Positions 42,534 to 52,056 of a stretch of DNA of 64,000 bases are shown piece after piece; the stretch's first letter is position 1, and each line of letters opens with the position of its first letter. The notes under the pieces are model-generated. The model saw only the letters and a program-made list of their open reading frames with translations. It was not told where the DNA came from and ran no database searches. Source of the stretch: Glycomyces niveus (GTDB lineage: Bacteria > Actinomycetota > Actinomycetes > Mycobacteriales > Micromonosporaceae); assembly GCF_017592475.1 (NCBI RefSeq), contig NZ_JAGFNP010000002.1:124001-188000 (forward strand), read 5' to 3'. The translations under genes were made by a program, and so were the position numbers.

Positions 42534-43559
42534 CTAGGCCGCCTTCGCGATGGACTCGCGGCCGACGAACTCGGTCGGCAGCGCCGACTCGTCCTCGGAC
42601 CGGCCGCCCTCGATCTCGGTGAGCAGGCGCCGGATCCCCTTCTCGCCGAGCGACGTCAGCGGCATCCGGATCGTGCTGAGCGCCGGGGTCGGCAGATCCG
42701 CCCCGAAGATGTCGTCGAACCCGACGATGCTCAACCGGCCCGGCACGTCCACCCCGTGGTCCCGGCACTCCCGCAGCAGGCCCAGCGCGACGAGGTCGTT
42801 GTAGGCGAGCACCGCGGTCACGTCGGCGGCCTTGACCCGCCCGAACGCCTCCGCGCCCCCCTCGCGGGTCGGCGCGTTCGACTTGATCTCCACAATGGAC
42901 ATGTCCCACTCCACCGCGGTCGCGAACGCCGTCTGCCAGCGCTGGCCGTTGAGCCAGGAGGCCTCGGGCCCGGCGAGGTAGGCGATGCGGCGGTGCCCGG
43001 CTTCGCGCAGCTGCTCCAGGGCGGTCGTGATGCCCGGGCGCACATCGGGGATGACGGCCGGGATGCCTTCGACGAGGCGGTTCACGACCACCAGGGGCTT
43101 GACAGAGTACAGCTCCTGGATCTGCTGGTCTTCGAGGCGCGAGCCCACGAGCAGCAGGCCGTCCACCGAGGTCTGCAGCCGCTCGGCGGTGGCGCGCTCG
43201 AGTTCGGGCGACTCCTGCGAGTCGGCCAGGACGATCGTCATGCCGGTCTCGAACGCCACCCGCTCGGCGCCGCGCACGAGGTCGAAGTACACCGGGTTGG
43301 TGATGTCGGAGACGAGCAGGCCGAGCGTCCCGGTCTTGCCGGTCGGGAGCGCGCGTGCCATCGGGTTGATCCGGTACCCGAGCTCGGAGGCGGCGTCGCG
43401 GATGCGCCGCTCGGTCTGCGCGTTGAGCCGGCCGGGCTTGTTGAGGGCGCGGGACACCGTCGAGGGGCTGACCCCGGTCAGCCGCGCGATGTCGTAGATC
43501 GTCGGGGGCGCCTTGCGATCGCCGTTGCGGGGACGGGTGGCGGCGTCGGACTGCTCCAT
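42534..43559 (-). CDS. LacI-family transcriptional regulator
   Basis: A 341-residue repressor. The HTH and hinge are TIYDIARLTGVSPSTVSRAL and INPMARALPTGKTGTLGLLV; the sugar domain ends in GFDDIFGADLPTPALSTIRM. Two CAATCG-NTTG palindromes upstream suggest strong autoregulation by looping. No obvious enzyme target is adjacent; the aldarate operon or distant genes are possible. Confidence 0.93.
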   Translation of the reverse strand: MEQSDAATRPRNGDRKAPPTIYDIARLTGVSPSTVSRALNKPGRLNAQTERRIRDAASELGYRINPMARALPTGKTGTLGLLVSDITNPVYFDLVRGAERVAFETGMTIVLADSQESPELERATAERLQTSVDGLLLVGSRLEDQQIQELYSVKPLVVVNRLVEGIPAVIPDVRPGITTALEQLREAGHRRIAYLAGPEASWLNGQRWQTAFATAVEWDMSIVEIKSNAPTREGGAEAFGRVKAADVTAVLAYNDLVALGLLRECRDHGVDVPGRLSIVGFDDIFGADLPTPALSTIRMPLTSLGEKGIRRLLTEIEGGRSEDESALPTEFVGRESIAKAA

Positions 43560-43600
43560 GCCTCCCCTTTCGCGCTTGTTGCCGGGAGGTTGTCATCCGG

Positions 43601-43610
43601 CAATCGATTG
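43601..43610. promoter_or_regulatory. LacI operator O1 (CAATCGATTG)
   Basis: A perfect 10-bp palindrome 42 nt upstream of the lacI start, within GGCAATCGATTGGTGCC. Confidence 0.75.
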
Positions 43611-43706
43611 GTGCCAATATCTCGGTTTCCCGAGCATCACTTTACCGAGCATAGCCGAGCCCCGCCATAGGCGCTGCGGCCGCTTTCGCCCTGCAGGCTA
43701 CCTCGG

Positions 43707-43716
43707 CAATCGGTTG
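43707..43716. promoter_or_regulatory. LacI operator O2 (CAATCGGTTG)
   Basis: One mismatch from O1, within GGCAATCGGTTGGC. The centre lies 106 bp from O1, about ten helical turns. Confidence 0.7.
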
Positions 43717-43791
43717 GCAAACACGCGGTTCGGGCGCGCGGCCCTCCTTTCCGCAGCGGCATGCGTTGCCCGCGAATGCGGTCGGGCCAGG

Positions 43792-44469
43792 TCAGGAGTC
43801 GGTGAGGGCCTCTTGGAGCCGGTTGGATTCGGCCTGGTCGGTGTTGGGGTCGGCGTTGCGGTAGGCGGCGGCGATGTCGCGGGCGGGGCGGCCGGTGCGG
43901 TCGCGGAAGGCGTCGGCGAGATCGGTGCGGGAGGCTTCGAGCCAGGCGAGTTGCGCCGCGAGTTCGGGGCCGAAGTCGCGCACGTCGATGCCGACGAGGA
44001 TGGCCCAGGTGACGGCCAGGTCGTACTCCGGATCGCCTGCGGCCGCGTTGGTCCAGTCGATGAGGAACGGGCCGTCGTCGGTGAGGATCACGTTCTCCGG
44101 GTGCAGATCGAGGTGGAGCACCTTCCTGGTCCCGTCCGCGTCCATCGCGATCCCACGCGTCGAACCCGTCAGGAACTCGGGCGCGTCGATCTCGTGGAGG
44201 CGATCGTGCAGGTCGAGCAGGAGCTTCGCGGCCTCAGGCACCCCGACCGCACCCGCGCTGACCTCCGCGCCGAGCGTACGGCCGTGCAGGCGCTGCATCG
44301 TCATCTCCGCGCCCTCGGCGGCGAACACCTCCGGCACCGGGAAGCCGACGCCGTGGAGGTACCGCATCAGACGCGCTTCCGCCGCCGCATCGAATGCGCT
44401 GCGCCGCAAGACCATCCGGTCGTCCAATGCGAAGACTTGGGAGGCGCGCCCTCCGCCGATGTGTTCCAC
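43792..44469 (-). CDS. Aminoglycoside phosphotransferase (APH)-family kinase
   Basis: A 225-residue small-molecule kinase fold, shorter than most APH enzymes. The catalytic loop LHLDLHPENVILT has the HxDxxxxN form, followed by the metal-binding Asp in PFLIDWTNAAAGDPEYDLAV. The N-lobe is abbreviated (IGGGRASQVFALDDRMVLRR). Many chromosomal members phosphorylate sugars, choline or homoserine, so antibiotic resistance cannot be assumed. GTG start at 44469. Confidence 0.85.
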   Translation of the reverse strand: MEHIGGGRASQVFALDDRMVLRRSAFDAAAEARLMRYLHGVGFPVPEVFAAEGAEMTMQRLHGRTLGAEVSAGAVGVPEAAKLLLDLHDRLHEIDAPEFLTGSTRGIAMDADGTRKVLHLDLHPENVILTDDGPFLIDWTNAAAGDPEYDLAVTWAILVGIDVRDFGPELAAQLAWLEASRTDLADAFRDRTGRPARDIAAAYRNADPNTDQAESNRLQEALTDS

Positions 44470-44546
44470 CTCCGCAGCTTATCGGCGCGGCCTCCGCCCC
44501 GATCAGGCCTCACCTCCCTTTGAGGCGATCCTCGCGGAGCGATCGG

Positions 44547-45344
44547 TCAGGGGACGATCGAGTCCACGTAGCCGCCGTCGACCCGCACGGCCGCGCCCGT
44601 GGTGGCCGAGGCGAGCGGGGAGCTGAGATAGGCGACGAGGTTCGCGATCTCCTCGGGCTCGATGAGGCGGTGCAGGAGCGACTGCGGCCGGTGGCGGCGC
44701 ATGAACTCGCGCTGCGCCTCGTCCCAGGGCAGGTCCTTCTCGACCAGCTGGTAGACGAAGTCCTCCACCCCGCCCGTGTGCGTCGGCCCCGCGATCACCG
44801 AGTTCACGGTCACGCCGGTCCCCGCCGCGGCCTTGGCGAAGCCGCGCGAGACGGCGAGGAGCGCGGTCTTGCTGGTGCCGTAGTGGATCATCTCCTCCGG
44901 GATGACAACGGCCGAATCGCTGGCGATGTTGAGGACCCGCCCCCACCCCTGCGCCGTCATGCCGGGCAGGTACGCGCGGATGAGCCGCACCGCCGACAGC
45001 ACGTTCACCTCGAAGTACCGCCGCCACTCGGCGTCGCTGATCTCGAGCGCCGGCTCCGCGCCGAAGACGCCCAGGTTGTTCACCAGGATGTCCACAGTAG
45101 GCAACGCGTCGGTCAGGGCGGCGGCCCCGTCCTCCGTGGCGAGGTCGCCCGGGGCGGCGAAGCAGCGGTCGGTGAAGGTGGCCTCGTTGAGGCGAGCGAC
45201 CGCGGCCTCGACGGTCTCGGGCTTGCGGCCGTTGATGCCGACCCGCGCCCCGGCGACGGCGAGTTTCACGGCGATGGCCTCGCCGATGCCCTGGGTGGAG
45301 CCGGTGACGAGCGCGGTCCTGCCTTCGAGGTCGATCGAGATCAT
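44547..45344 (-). CDS. SDR-family oxidoreductase
   Basis: A 265-residue classical SDR. TGSTQGIGEAIAVKLAVAGA is the cofactor site, NNLGVFG the NNAG-like motif, NIASDSAVV the serine region, and YGTSK the catalytic motif. The end, AAVRVDGGYVDSIV, is typical. The substrate is unknown; a convergent-type hairpin separates it from the hydroxyacid oxidase gene downstream of the next unit. Confidence 0.88.
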   Translation of the reverse strand: MISIDLEGRTALVTGSTQGIGEAIAVKLAVAGARVGINGRKPETVEAAVARLNEATFTDRCFAAPGDLATEDGAAALTDALPTVDILVNNLGVFGAEPALEISDAEWRRYFEVNVLSAVRLIRAYLPGMTAQGWGRVLNIASDSAVVIPEEMIHYGTSKTALLAVSRGFAKAAAGTGVTVNSVIAGPTHTGGVEDFVYQLVEKDLPWDEAQREFMRRHRPQSLLHRLIEPEEIANLVAYLSSPLASATTGAAVRVDGGYVDSIVP

Positions 45345-45381
45345 GCGGCCACCCTAACGCCGAACCGGGCGCGGAGGCGGC

Positions 45382-45408
45382 GAAGCGCCCCTTGACCGGG
45401 GGCGCTTC
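45382..45408 (-). terminator. Terminator of the hydroxyacid oxidase gene
   Basis: Arms GAAGCGCCCC and GGGGCGCTTC (10 bp) begin 9 nt after the stop codon. Confidence 0.75.
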
Positions 45409-45416
45409 CACGTTGT

Positions 45417-46649
45417 CTAGCGGGGGATGAGGCGCTGCAACTGGGTCACATGACCAGGCTCCAGCTCCTCCAGGGAGGCGACGCCGAGCAGCTTCATAGT
45501 CCGCTCGAGCTCCTCCTTCAGGATCGCGATCGCGCGGTCCACGCCTTCGCGGCCGCCCGCCATGAGCCCGTACAGGTACGCCCGGCCGATCATCGTGAAC
45601 CGCGCGCCCAACGCGATGCACGCGACGATGTCCGCGCCCGACATGATGCCCGTGTCGACATGCACCTCGGTGTCCTTGCCGACCTCCCGCACCACCTCCG
45701 GCAGCAGGTGGAACGGGATTGGCGCCCGGTCGAGCTGGCGGCCGCCGTGGTTCGACAGCGTGATGCCGTCGACGCCCATGTCAGCCAACCGCTTCGCGTC
45801 CGCGACCGTCTGGACGCCCTTCACCACGACCTTGCCCGGCCACTGCTGCTTGATCCAGGCCAGGTCCTCGTAGTCCACCGTGGGGTCGAACATCGTGTTC
45901 AGGAGCTCCGCCACGGTGCCCGACCAGCGGCTCAACGACGCGAACGACAGCGGCTCGGTCGTGAGCATGTCGAACCACCAGTTCGGGTGCTTCGCCATGT
46001 CGAAGAACGTCCTCGCCGTCAGCTCCGGCGGGATCGCGAACCCGTTGCGCTTGTCGCGCAGCCGCGCGCCCGCCACCGGCACGTCCACCGTGACCAGCAG
46101 CGTGTCGAACCCGGCCGCCGCGGCCCGGTCGACCAGGGCCATCGAGCGGTCGCGGTCCTTCCACATGTACAGCTGGAACCAGTTGCGGCCCAACGCCCCT
46201 CCCGCCTCCGCCACGTCCTCGATCGGGGTCGTGCCCATCGTGGACAGCGCGAACGGGATGCCCGCCGCCGCGGCCGCGGCGGCGCCGGCGCGCTCGCCCT
46301 CGGTGTGCATCATGCGCGTGAATCCGGTGGGCGCGATGCCGAACGGCAGCTCAGTGCGGCGCCCCAGTACGTCCCAGCCCGTGTCGAGCTTCGAGACGTC
46401 GCGCAGGATCGCCGGATGGAACTCGATGTCCTTGAACGCCTGTCGCGCCCGCGCCAGCGACAGCTCGGCCTCGGCCGCGCCCTCGGTGTAGTCGAACGCC
46501 GCGCGCGGCGTGCGGCGCTTCGCGATGGCGCGCAGGTCCTCGATCGTGAGCGCCGCCCGCAGGCGCCGCCGCTTCGCGTTGAAATCGGGCTTCTTGAACT
46601 TCACCAAGGGCAGCAGGTCCTTGGGGCGGGGGAATTGTCGCTGAGTCAT
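45417..46649 (-). CDS. FMN-dependent alpha-hydroxy acid oxidase/dehydrogenase (LldD-like)
   Basis: A 410-residue TIM-barrel flavoenzyme. [38 protein letters not shown], and [19 protein letters not shown] (the catalytic His and FMN-phosphate region) are clear. It oxidises L-lactate, mandelate or another 2-hydroxy acid; actinobacterial members with this N-terminus include mycofactocin-type MftD, but no mft genes are here. A LacI-type palindrome sits 14 nt upstream. Confidence 0.9.
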   Translation of the reverse strand: MTQRQFPRPKDLLPLVKFKKPDFNAKRRRLRAALTIEDLRAIAKRRTPRAAFDYTEGAAEAELSLARARQAFKDIEFHPAILRDVSKLDTGWDVLGRRTELPFGIAPTGFTRMMHTEGERAGAAAAAAAGIPFALSTMGTTPIEDVAEAGGALGRNWFQLYMWKDRDRSMALVDRAAAAGFDTLLVTVDVPVAGARLRDKRNGFAIPPELTARTFFDMAKHPNWWFDMLTTEPLSFASLSRWSGTVAELLNTMFDPTVDYEDLAWIKQQWPGKVVVKGVQTVADAKRLADMGVDGITLSNHGGRQLDRAPIPFHLLPEVVREVGKDTEVHVDTGIMSGADIVACIALGARFTMIGRAYLYGLMAGGREGVDRAIAILKEELERTMKLLGVASLEELEPGHVTQLQRLIPR

Positions 46650-46662
46650 GTTCCGGGCCTAT

Positions 46663-46674
46663 TGAATCGTTTCA
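46663..46674. promoter_or_regulatory. LacI-type operator upstream of hydroxyacid oxidase
   Basis: TGAATCGTTTCA, a palindrome with one mismatched pair and a central CG, placed just before the start codon region. Confidence 0.55.
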
Positions 46675-46718
46675 TTATTGAGGGCCGAGCCTATCCCACT
46701 CGCCGCCCTCGCGCCAGA

Positions 46719-46755
46719 CCCCGTTTCCGGCACGCGAGGCGCGCCGGAAACGGGG
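46719..46755 (-). terminator. Terminator of the GH13 gene
   Basis: Arms CCCCGTTTCCGGC and its complement (13 bp) with an 11-nt loop, 6 nt after the stop codon. Confidence 0.85.
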
Positions 46756-46761
46756 GCAGGA

Positions 46762-48432
46762 TCAGTTCCGCAGCCAGACGGTGGTCTCGCCCGGCAGCTC
46801 GCCGTCGACCGGGCCGCTGGCGAGCAGCACCTCGCCGGCCGGCAGCGGCACCGGGGCCGCGCCGAAGTTCGCCACCGCCTCCCAGCCGTTGGCGCGGCGC
46901 AGGTGCAGCACCTGCGGCTCCGACTCGACCCAGGTGAGCGACTCGTCGGTCTGCAGCTCCCGGCGGAGCGCCAGCGCGTCCCGGTACAGGTTCAGCGTCG
47001 ACCCCGGGTCGTCCGACTGCGCCTCGACCGAGACCTCGCCGAACCACTCCGGTTGCGGCAGATGGGCTTTCGCGGGGCCGAAGCCGTAGGACTCGCCGGT
47101 CGCGCGCCACGGGATCGGGACGCGGCAGCCGTCGCGGCCCACGTCCACGCCCGGGCTGCGGAAGAACGTCGGGTCCTGCCGCGCCGCGTCCGGGATGTCC
47201 GCGACCTCGCCCAGGCCGAGCTCTTCGCCCTGGTAGAGGTACGCGCTGCCCGGCAGCGCGAGCATGAGCAGCGTCGCGGCGCGCGCCCGGCGCAGCCCGG
47301 CCTCGGCGTCCACCACCGGGTCGGCGCCGCCCGAGAGCAGCCACGCGCGGTTGTAGTGGCGCGGCCGGTCCCCGTTGGGCGGCAGCCCGTACCGGGTCGC
47401 GTGGCGCACCACGTCGTGGTTGGAGAACACCCAGGTGGTCGAGGAGCCGGAGGCCGCGGCCTGCTCGAGGTTCTCGACGATGATCTTGCGGTAGGCGTCG
47501 GCGTCGAAGTCCGCTTCGAGCAGGTCGAAGTTGAACGCCTGGCCCAGCCCTTCGGCGCTGGCGTAGCGGGCGCGGCGCGCGGGCGGGTCGACCCAGGCCT
47601 CGGCGACGGCGATGCGCGGCGGGTCGTACTCGTTGAAGACCTCGCGCCATCCGGCGTAGATCTCGTGCACTTCGTCGCGATCCCACAGCAGGTGGGTGCC
47701 GGTGGCCCGGTCCATCGCCTGGAGCTGGGCCTCGCTCGGCAGGTCGTCGGGCAGGTCCTTGGCGAGGGCGTGCGCGACGTCGACGCGGAAGCCGTCCACG
47801 CCCCGGTCCGACCAGAACCGCAGGGTCTTGAGGAAGTCGGCGCGCACCTCCTCGTTGTGCCAGTTGAAGTCCGGCTGCTCGGGGGCGAACAGATGGAGGT
47901 ACCACTGGCCGTCGCCCACCGGGTCCCAGGCCGGGCCGCCGAACATGCACTTCCAGTCGGCGGGCGGCAGCTCGCCGTGCGGGCCGAGCCCGTCGCGGAA
48001 GACGTACCGGTCGCGCTCGAGCGAGCCCTTCGGCGCGGCCAGCGCCTCCTTGAACCACTCGTGCTGGTCGGAGGAGTGGTTGGGGACGATGTCGACGATG
48101 AGCTTGATGCCCGCCGCGTGGAGGGCCGCGACCATCGCGTCGAAGTCGGCGAGCGTGCCCAGGCGCGGGTCGACGTTGCGGTGGTCGGCTACGTCGTAGC
48201 CGCCGTCGGCGAGCTCGGACGGGTAGAACGGGCTGAGCCACACGGCGTCGACCCCGAGCCGCGCAAGGTAGTCGACGCGGGAGGTGATGCCGGGGAGGTC
48301 GCCGATGCCGTCGCCGTTCGCGTCGGCGAAGCTGCGCGGGTAGATCTGGTAGACGGTGGCCTGGCGCCACCAGTCGGCGTCGATGCGAGCGCCCGGGGTG
48401 GTTCCGGTGGCGCCGGTCAGCAGCTCGGTCAT
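46762..48432 (-). CDS. GH13 alpha-glucosidase (oligo-1,6-glucosidase-like)
   Basis: A 556-residue cytosolic alpha-glucosidase. The four family blocks are DIVPNHSSDQHEW, GFRVDVAHALAKD (nucleophile Asp), VAEAWVDPP (acid/base Glu) and WVFSNHDVVRHATRYG. ADWWRQATVYQIYPRSFADA is the usual start. It acts on maltose or isomaltose-type oligosaccharides. Divergent from a ROK regulator gene, which probably represses it in the absence of sugar. Confidence 0.95.
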   Translation of the reverse strand: MTELLTGATGTTPGARIDADWWRQATVYQIYPRSFADANGDGIGDLPGITSRVDYLARLGVDAVWLSPFYPSELADGGYDVADHRNVDPRLGTLADFDAMVAALHAAGIKLIVDIVPNHSSDQHEWFKEALAAPKGSLERDRYVFRDGLGPHGELPPADWKCMFGGPAWDPVGDGQWYLHLFAPEQPDFNWHNEEVRADFLKTLRFWSDRGVDGFRVDVAHALAKDLPDDLPSEAQLQAMDRATGTHLLWDRDEVHEIYAGWREVFNEYDPPRIAVAEAWVDPPARRARYASAEGLGQAFNFDLLEADFDADAYRKIIVENLEQAAASGSSTTWVFSNHDVVRHATRYGLPPNGDRPRHYNRAWLLSGGADPVVDAEAGLRRARAATLLMLALPGSAYLYQGEELGLGEVADIPDAARQDPTFFRSPGVDVGRDGCRVPIPWRATGESYGFGPAKAHLPQPEWFGEVSVEAQSDDPGSTLNLYRDALALRRELQTDESLTWVESEPQVLHLRRANGWEAVANFGAAPVPLPAGEVLLASGPVDGELPGETTVWLRN

Positions 48433-48462
48433 TGAGCGTGAGCCTTTCAGCGATTGATAGGG

Positions 48463-48486
48463 TGATTAAATCTAGGTGTTAAATCA
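48463..48486. promoter_or_regulatory. ROK-type operator between GH13 and ROK genes
   Basis: Arms TGATTAAA and TTAAATCA (seven of eight pairs) flank an 8-bp spacer in an AT-rich island. The 89-bp gap holds no other palindrome. Confidence 0.65.
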
Positions 48487-48521
48487 ACTCCGTCCGCCAT
48501 ACTGGTACACGGGAAGGCGAG

Positions 48522-49760
48522 GTGTCAAGAGGCGTGGCCGACATTGATGACAGGACCGGGTTCTCGCAGAAGCGCGCGAACGCGGCCGCCGTGCTCGACT
48601 ACGCCTGGGACCGGGGCGCCTTCACCGCGAGCGACGCCATCGAGGCGACCGGCCTGACACGCTCCACTGTGATCGCGCTGGCCGACGACCTCGTGGAGCG
48701 CGGCTGGTTCTGCGAGCTGCCGAACGCGCGCGCCGCGGGGGAGTACCGCAAGGGCCGCCCCGCCCGCCGGTACGAGCTGCGGTCGACCGCGGGCGTGGTC
48801 GTCGGCGTCGACGCCGGCCAGCACTGCGTCACCGCCGCCGTCGCGGACCTGCGCGGCCGGGAACTCGCCCGCGCCCACACCGAGGTGGACGAGGACAGCG
48901 CCGAGCAGCGCCTCGCCGTCGCGGACACCGTGATCGCGAAGGCCCTCAGCGACGCGGGGGCGCTCGAGCAGTCGGTCCTCTGCGTCGCCGTCGGCGTGCC
49001 CGCCCCCACCGACCTCGACGGGGTCTCTCCCGAAGGGGAGCAAGGGTTCTGGTCGCGCATGAACCCCGGTTTCGCCGCCCACCTGCGGGAGCGGGGGGAG
49101 GCGCACGGCTGGCTCATCGAGGTCGAGAACGACGCCAACCTGGCCGCGATCGCCGAAGGCGCGCTCGGCGCGGGGGTCGGGGCCTCCTCGTACATCACCC
49201 TCATGACCGGCGAGCGGTTCGGCGCGGGCTACGTGGTGGACGGCCACCTCGTGCGCGGCACGCGCGGCGCCGCGGGTGAACTGCGGCTCCTGTCCCTCGT
49301 CGAAGGGGTCGGCTCGACCCACGGCATCGCGGCCCTGCTGCGCGCCTGGGCGCTCGAAGCCCGCACATCGGACACAGTGGACCCGGCTAGTGCGCTCATG
49401 ACGACCCCGAAGGCGGACCTCGGCGCCCCCGTCGTCTTCCGCGCCGCCGAAGCGGGCGACCCGGCCGCGTTGGCGCTCCTCGACCGCATGGCCGAGCGGC
49501 TGGCGCGGATCTGCGCGGTGCTCGGCGGCCTGCTCGACGTCGAGCGCATCGTCTTCTCCGGTGCGGTCGCCGACTCGATCGGCCTGCTCCTGCCGCGCAC
49601 GGCCGCCCGCCTCGACGAGCTGACCCACCCGCCCGCGCCCGGGCTGGCCGCCTCCACGCTGCACGGCGGCGTGGTCAGCACCGGCGCGGTCGTGCGGGCG
49701 CTGCAACTCGTGCGGGCGAACGCGATCGCGCTCGACCCCGTCGCACCTTCTCTGGAATAA
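48522..49760 (+). CDS. ROK-family transcriptional regulator
   Basis: A 412-residue regulator. An N-terminal winged helix (NAAAVLDYAWDRGAFTASDA, IEATGLTRSTVIALADDLVE) is followed by a sugar-kinase-like fold with VVGVDAGQHCVTAAVADLRG. The zinc cysteine cluster of ROK kinases is missing, as is the kinase DxGGT loop, so it is a sensor only. GTG 48522 has GGCGAGG upstream; GTG 48534 is an alternative. It likely controls the divergent GH13 gene. Confidence 0.9.
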   Translation: MSRGVADIDDRTGFSQKRANAAAVLDYAWDRGAFTASDAIEATGLTRSTVIALADDLVERGWFCELPNARAAGEYRKGRPARRYELRSTAGVVVGVDAGQHCVTAAVADLRGRELARAHTEVDEDSAEQRLAVADTVIAKALSDAGALEQSVLCVAVGVPAPTDLDGVSPEGEQGFWSRMNPGFAAHLRERGEAHGWLIEVENDANLAAIAEGALGAGVGASSYITLMTGERFGAGYVVDGHLVRGTRGAAGELRLLSLVEGVGSTHGIAALLRAWALEARTSDTVDPASALMTTPKADLGAPVVFRAAEAGDPAALALLDRMAERLARICAVLGGLLDVERIVFSGAVADSIGLLLPRTAARLDELTHPPAPGLAASTLHGGVVSTGAVVRALQLVRANAIALDPVAPSLE

Positions 49761-49821
49761 AGCATTCCGTTCTGATATGCTCGACTTCGTCACCCGTTCC
49801 GAGGATGAAAGCGAGCGCGCC

Positions 49822-50310
49822 ATGAGCACCCGACCCGAACCGATTCCCGAGGGCTACGGCACCGTCACGCCCTGGATCATCACGAGCGACACCGCCCGCG
49901 TCATCGCCTTCATCGAAGCGGCCTTCGACGGCGAGGAGCTCGGCCGCGTCGAGCAGCCGCCCGGCAAGATCGGCCACGCCGAGGTCCGCATCGGCACCTC
50001 GATCGTGATGCTCTTCGACACCCCGTTCAAAGTGGACACGCCCGCGATGCTGCGGCTCTACGTCGAGGACGCCCAGGCCACCCTCGACCGCGCCGTGGAA
50101 GCCGGCGCGACCGTCGTGACCCCCCTGACCGACGTCCAGGCCTGGGGCGACCGCGTCGCCCGCCTCCGCGACCCGCTCGGCAACCTCTGGTGGCTGCAAG
50201 AGCGCGTCGAGGCCCCCTCGCCCGAGGAGGCCATGCGCCGCATGGGCGAACCGCGGTACCTCAAGGCCATGGAGCAGACACAGGTCATGGACGCCCCCGG
50301 CCTCGCCTGA
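49822..50310 (+). CDS. VOC-family (PhnB/glyoxalase-like) protein
   Basis: A 162-residue protein with two beta-alpha-beta-beta-beta modules. VTPWIITSDTARVIAFIEAA begins the first, and VRIGTSIVMLFD and RVARLRDPLGNLWWLQERVE end the modules, the PhnB-type signature. The metal-ligand set is incomplete, so catalysis is uncertain. ATG 49822. The 219-bp space that follows holds no gene; it has a -10-like TAGGAT at 50486. Confidence 0.85.
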   Translation: MSTRPEPIPEGYGTVTPWIITSDTARVIAFIEAAFDGEELGRVEQPPGKIGHAEVRIGTSIVMLFDTPFKVDTPAMLRLYVEDAQATLDRAVEAGATVVTPLTDVQAWGDRVARLRDPLGNLWWLQERVEAPSPEEAMRRMGEPRYLKAMEQTQVMDAPGLA

Positions 50311-50529
50311 CGGCGAAGGCCCCGGGGCCCGGAGGACCATGACGGCGCGCGGGGGCGCGCGGAACGCGGAACGAGCGCCACTTGCGTCTCCTTTGGAACG
50401 AAGGGCCGGCCTCCGGTGAGGGGTGGGCACTGTCCCGGACATGGACGGACGGCTAAGCGGCCTGCTGCCAGCGCCGCGATCGCCTAGGATTGTCGGACAT
50501 TGACCGCCCCTGGACCCCGAGGTGCAGCC

Positions 50530-52050
50530 GTGGAACCCGGAACGCTGATCGCCGACCGCTACCGACTCGACGCCTCGATCGCCTCCGGGGGCATGGGCAC
50601 CGTGTGGCGCGGCCACGACACCCGCCTCAAGCGGGCCGTCGCCGTCAAGATCCTCAAGTCCGGCTTCGAACGCGACGAGAACGCCCGCGCCCGCTTCGAG
50701 CACGAGGCGCACGCCGTGGCCTCCTTGCGCCACAACGGCATCGCCGCCCTCCACGACTACGGCGAGACCGAGGACGAGCAGGGCGCGGTCCTCTCCTACC
50801 TCGTGATGGAGCTGATCGAAGGCCGGTCGCTCACGCAGGTCCTCCTCGGCGGCCCGCTCGACCCGGCCGAGGCGATGCGCCTGTGCGCCCAGGTCGCCGA
50901 GGCCCTGCAGGCGGCCCACGACGCCGGGATCATCCACCGGGACGTCAAGCCCGCCAACATCATCATCGACGAGCGCGGCCGCGCCGTCCTGGTCGACTTC
51001 GGCATCGCCCTCTCGGCCGGGCGCGCCTCAATCACCGAATCGGGCCTCCTCCTCGGCACCCTCTTCTACGCCTCGCCCGAGCAGCTCGAAGGCCGCGAGC
51101 TCACCCCGGCCACCGACGCGTACTCGCTCGGCGCGGTCGCCTACGAATGCCTCGCCGGGACGCCGCCGTTCACCGGCGAGACGGCCGGGACCATCATCAA
51201 CGGGCACCTGCACCAGCCCCCGCCCCAGTTCCCCGAGACCGTGCCGCCCGCGCCCGCCGCCGTCGTCTTCCAGGCCCTCGCCAAGGACCCCGAGAACCGC
51301 TGGCCCTCGGCGGCCGCGTTCGCAGCGGCCGCCGAGCACGCCGCCGCGAAGCCCGAAGAGCCCCACGCCGACCCGGTCCTCTTCGCCCCGGCTCCGCGCC
51401 AGGCCGAGCCGGTCACCGCCGCTCACCCGTTCCCGGCCCCGGTCCTCCCGTCCCGCCGCCCGAAACACAAGCGGCTCATGGTCATCCTGCCGACGGCCGC
51501 CGTCGCGATCGTGGCGGCCGCCGCTGCGCTGATGCTCTCGCCCTGGCTCAGCGAAGCGGGCGACGGCGAAGGCGGCGACCGCGGCACGCTCGCCGCGCAG
51601 GACTCCTCCGCGGAAACCGAAGGCGCACCGGCCGTCGCGGGCACCACGACCCCTGTACCGTCCGCATCGGACACCACGAGCGCGGCCGCGACCGAATCCG
51701 AAGACGAACAGGCGGTCGGAGACGCGGACGGCGACGACGCGGCCACCACGGGAAGCGCCGGAGGCGACGACGACGAGCCCACCGGCGGCACCACCACCGA
51801 GGAAGGCGGCATGGTCGACGGCAGCCCGCCGAACCTCCCCGACGTGCGCGGCGAGTGGTTCACCGACGCGCGGGACCGGCTCGTCTCGGAGGGCTGGGAG
51901 CACGTCTCCCTCGTGCCCGACCCGAACGACCCGGACAACGGCCAGACCGAGTGCAGCGTCCTCACCCAGGACCCCGACCCCGGCTCCCCGACCGACTACG
52001 ACACCCCGATCACCTTGACGTACCTCGAGTTCGCCGACGGCAACTGCTAG
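50530..52050 (+). CDS. Membrane Ser/Thr protein kinase with single PASTA-like domain
   Basis: A 506-residue Hanks-type kinase. The P-loop is ASGGMGTVWRG, with Lys40, HRDVKPAN (136-143) and DFGIA (156-160); APE appears as SPE. Residues about 280-314 form a Pro-rich juxtamembrane linker, 315-337 the membrane segment, and 340-430 a low-complexity Ser/Thr/acidic stalk. One PASTA-like domain follows (PDVRGEWFTDARDRLVSEGW), with two cysteines (in TECSV and the C-terminal GNC) that could form a disulfide. PknB-like kinases carry four PASTA repeats and sense muropeptides; a single one is unusual. TTG 50500 is an alternative start. Confidence 0.88.
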   Translation: MEPGTLIADRYRLDASIASGGMGTVWRGHDTRLKRAVAVKILKSGFERDENARARFEHEAHAVASLRHNGIAALHDYGETEDEQGAVLSYLVMELIEGRSLTQVLLGGPLDPAEAMRLCAQVAEALQAAHDAGIIHRDVKPANIIIDERGRAVLVDFGIALSAGRASITESGLLLGTLFYASPEQLEGRELTPATDAYSLGAVAYECLAGTPPFTGETAGTIINGHLHQPPPQFPETVPPAPAAVVFQALAKDPENRWPSAAAFAAAAEHAAAKPEEPHADPVLFAPAPRQAEPVTAAHPFPAPVLPSRRPKHKRLMVILPTAAVAIVAAAAALMLSPWLSEAGDGEGGDRGTLAAQDSSAETEGAPAVAGTTTPVPSASDTTSAAATESEDEQAVGDADGDDAATTGSAGGDDDEPTGGTTTEEGGMVDGSPPNLPDVRGEWFTDARDRLVSEGWEHVSLVPDPNDPDNGQTECSVLTQDPDPGSPTDYDTPITLTYLEFADGNC

Positions 52051-52056
52051 CGCGTC

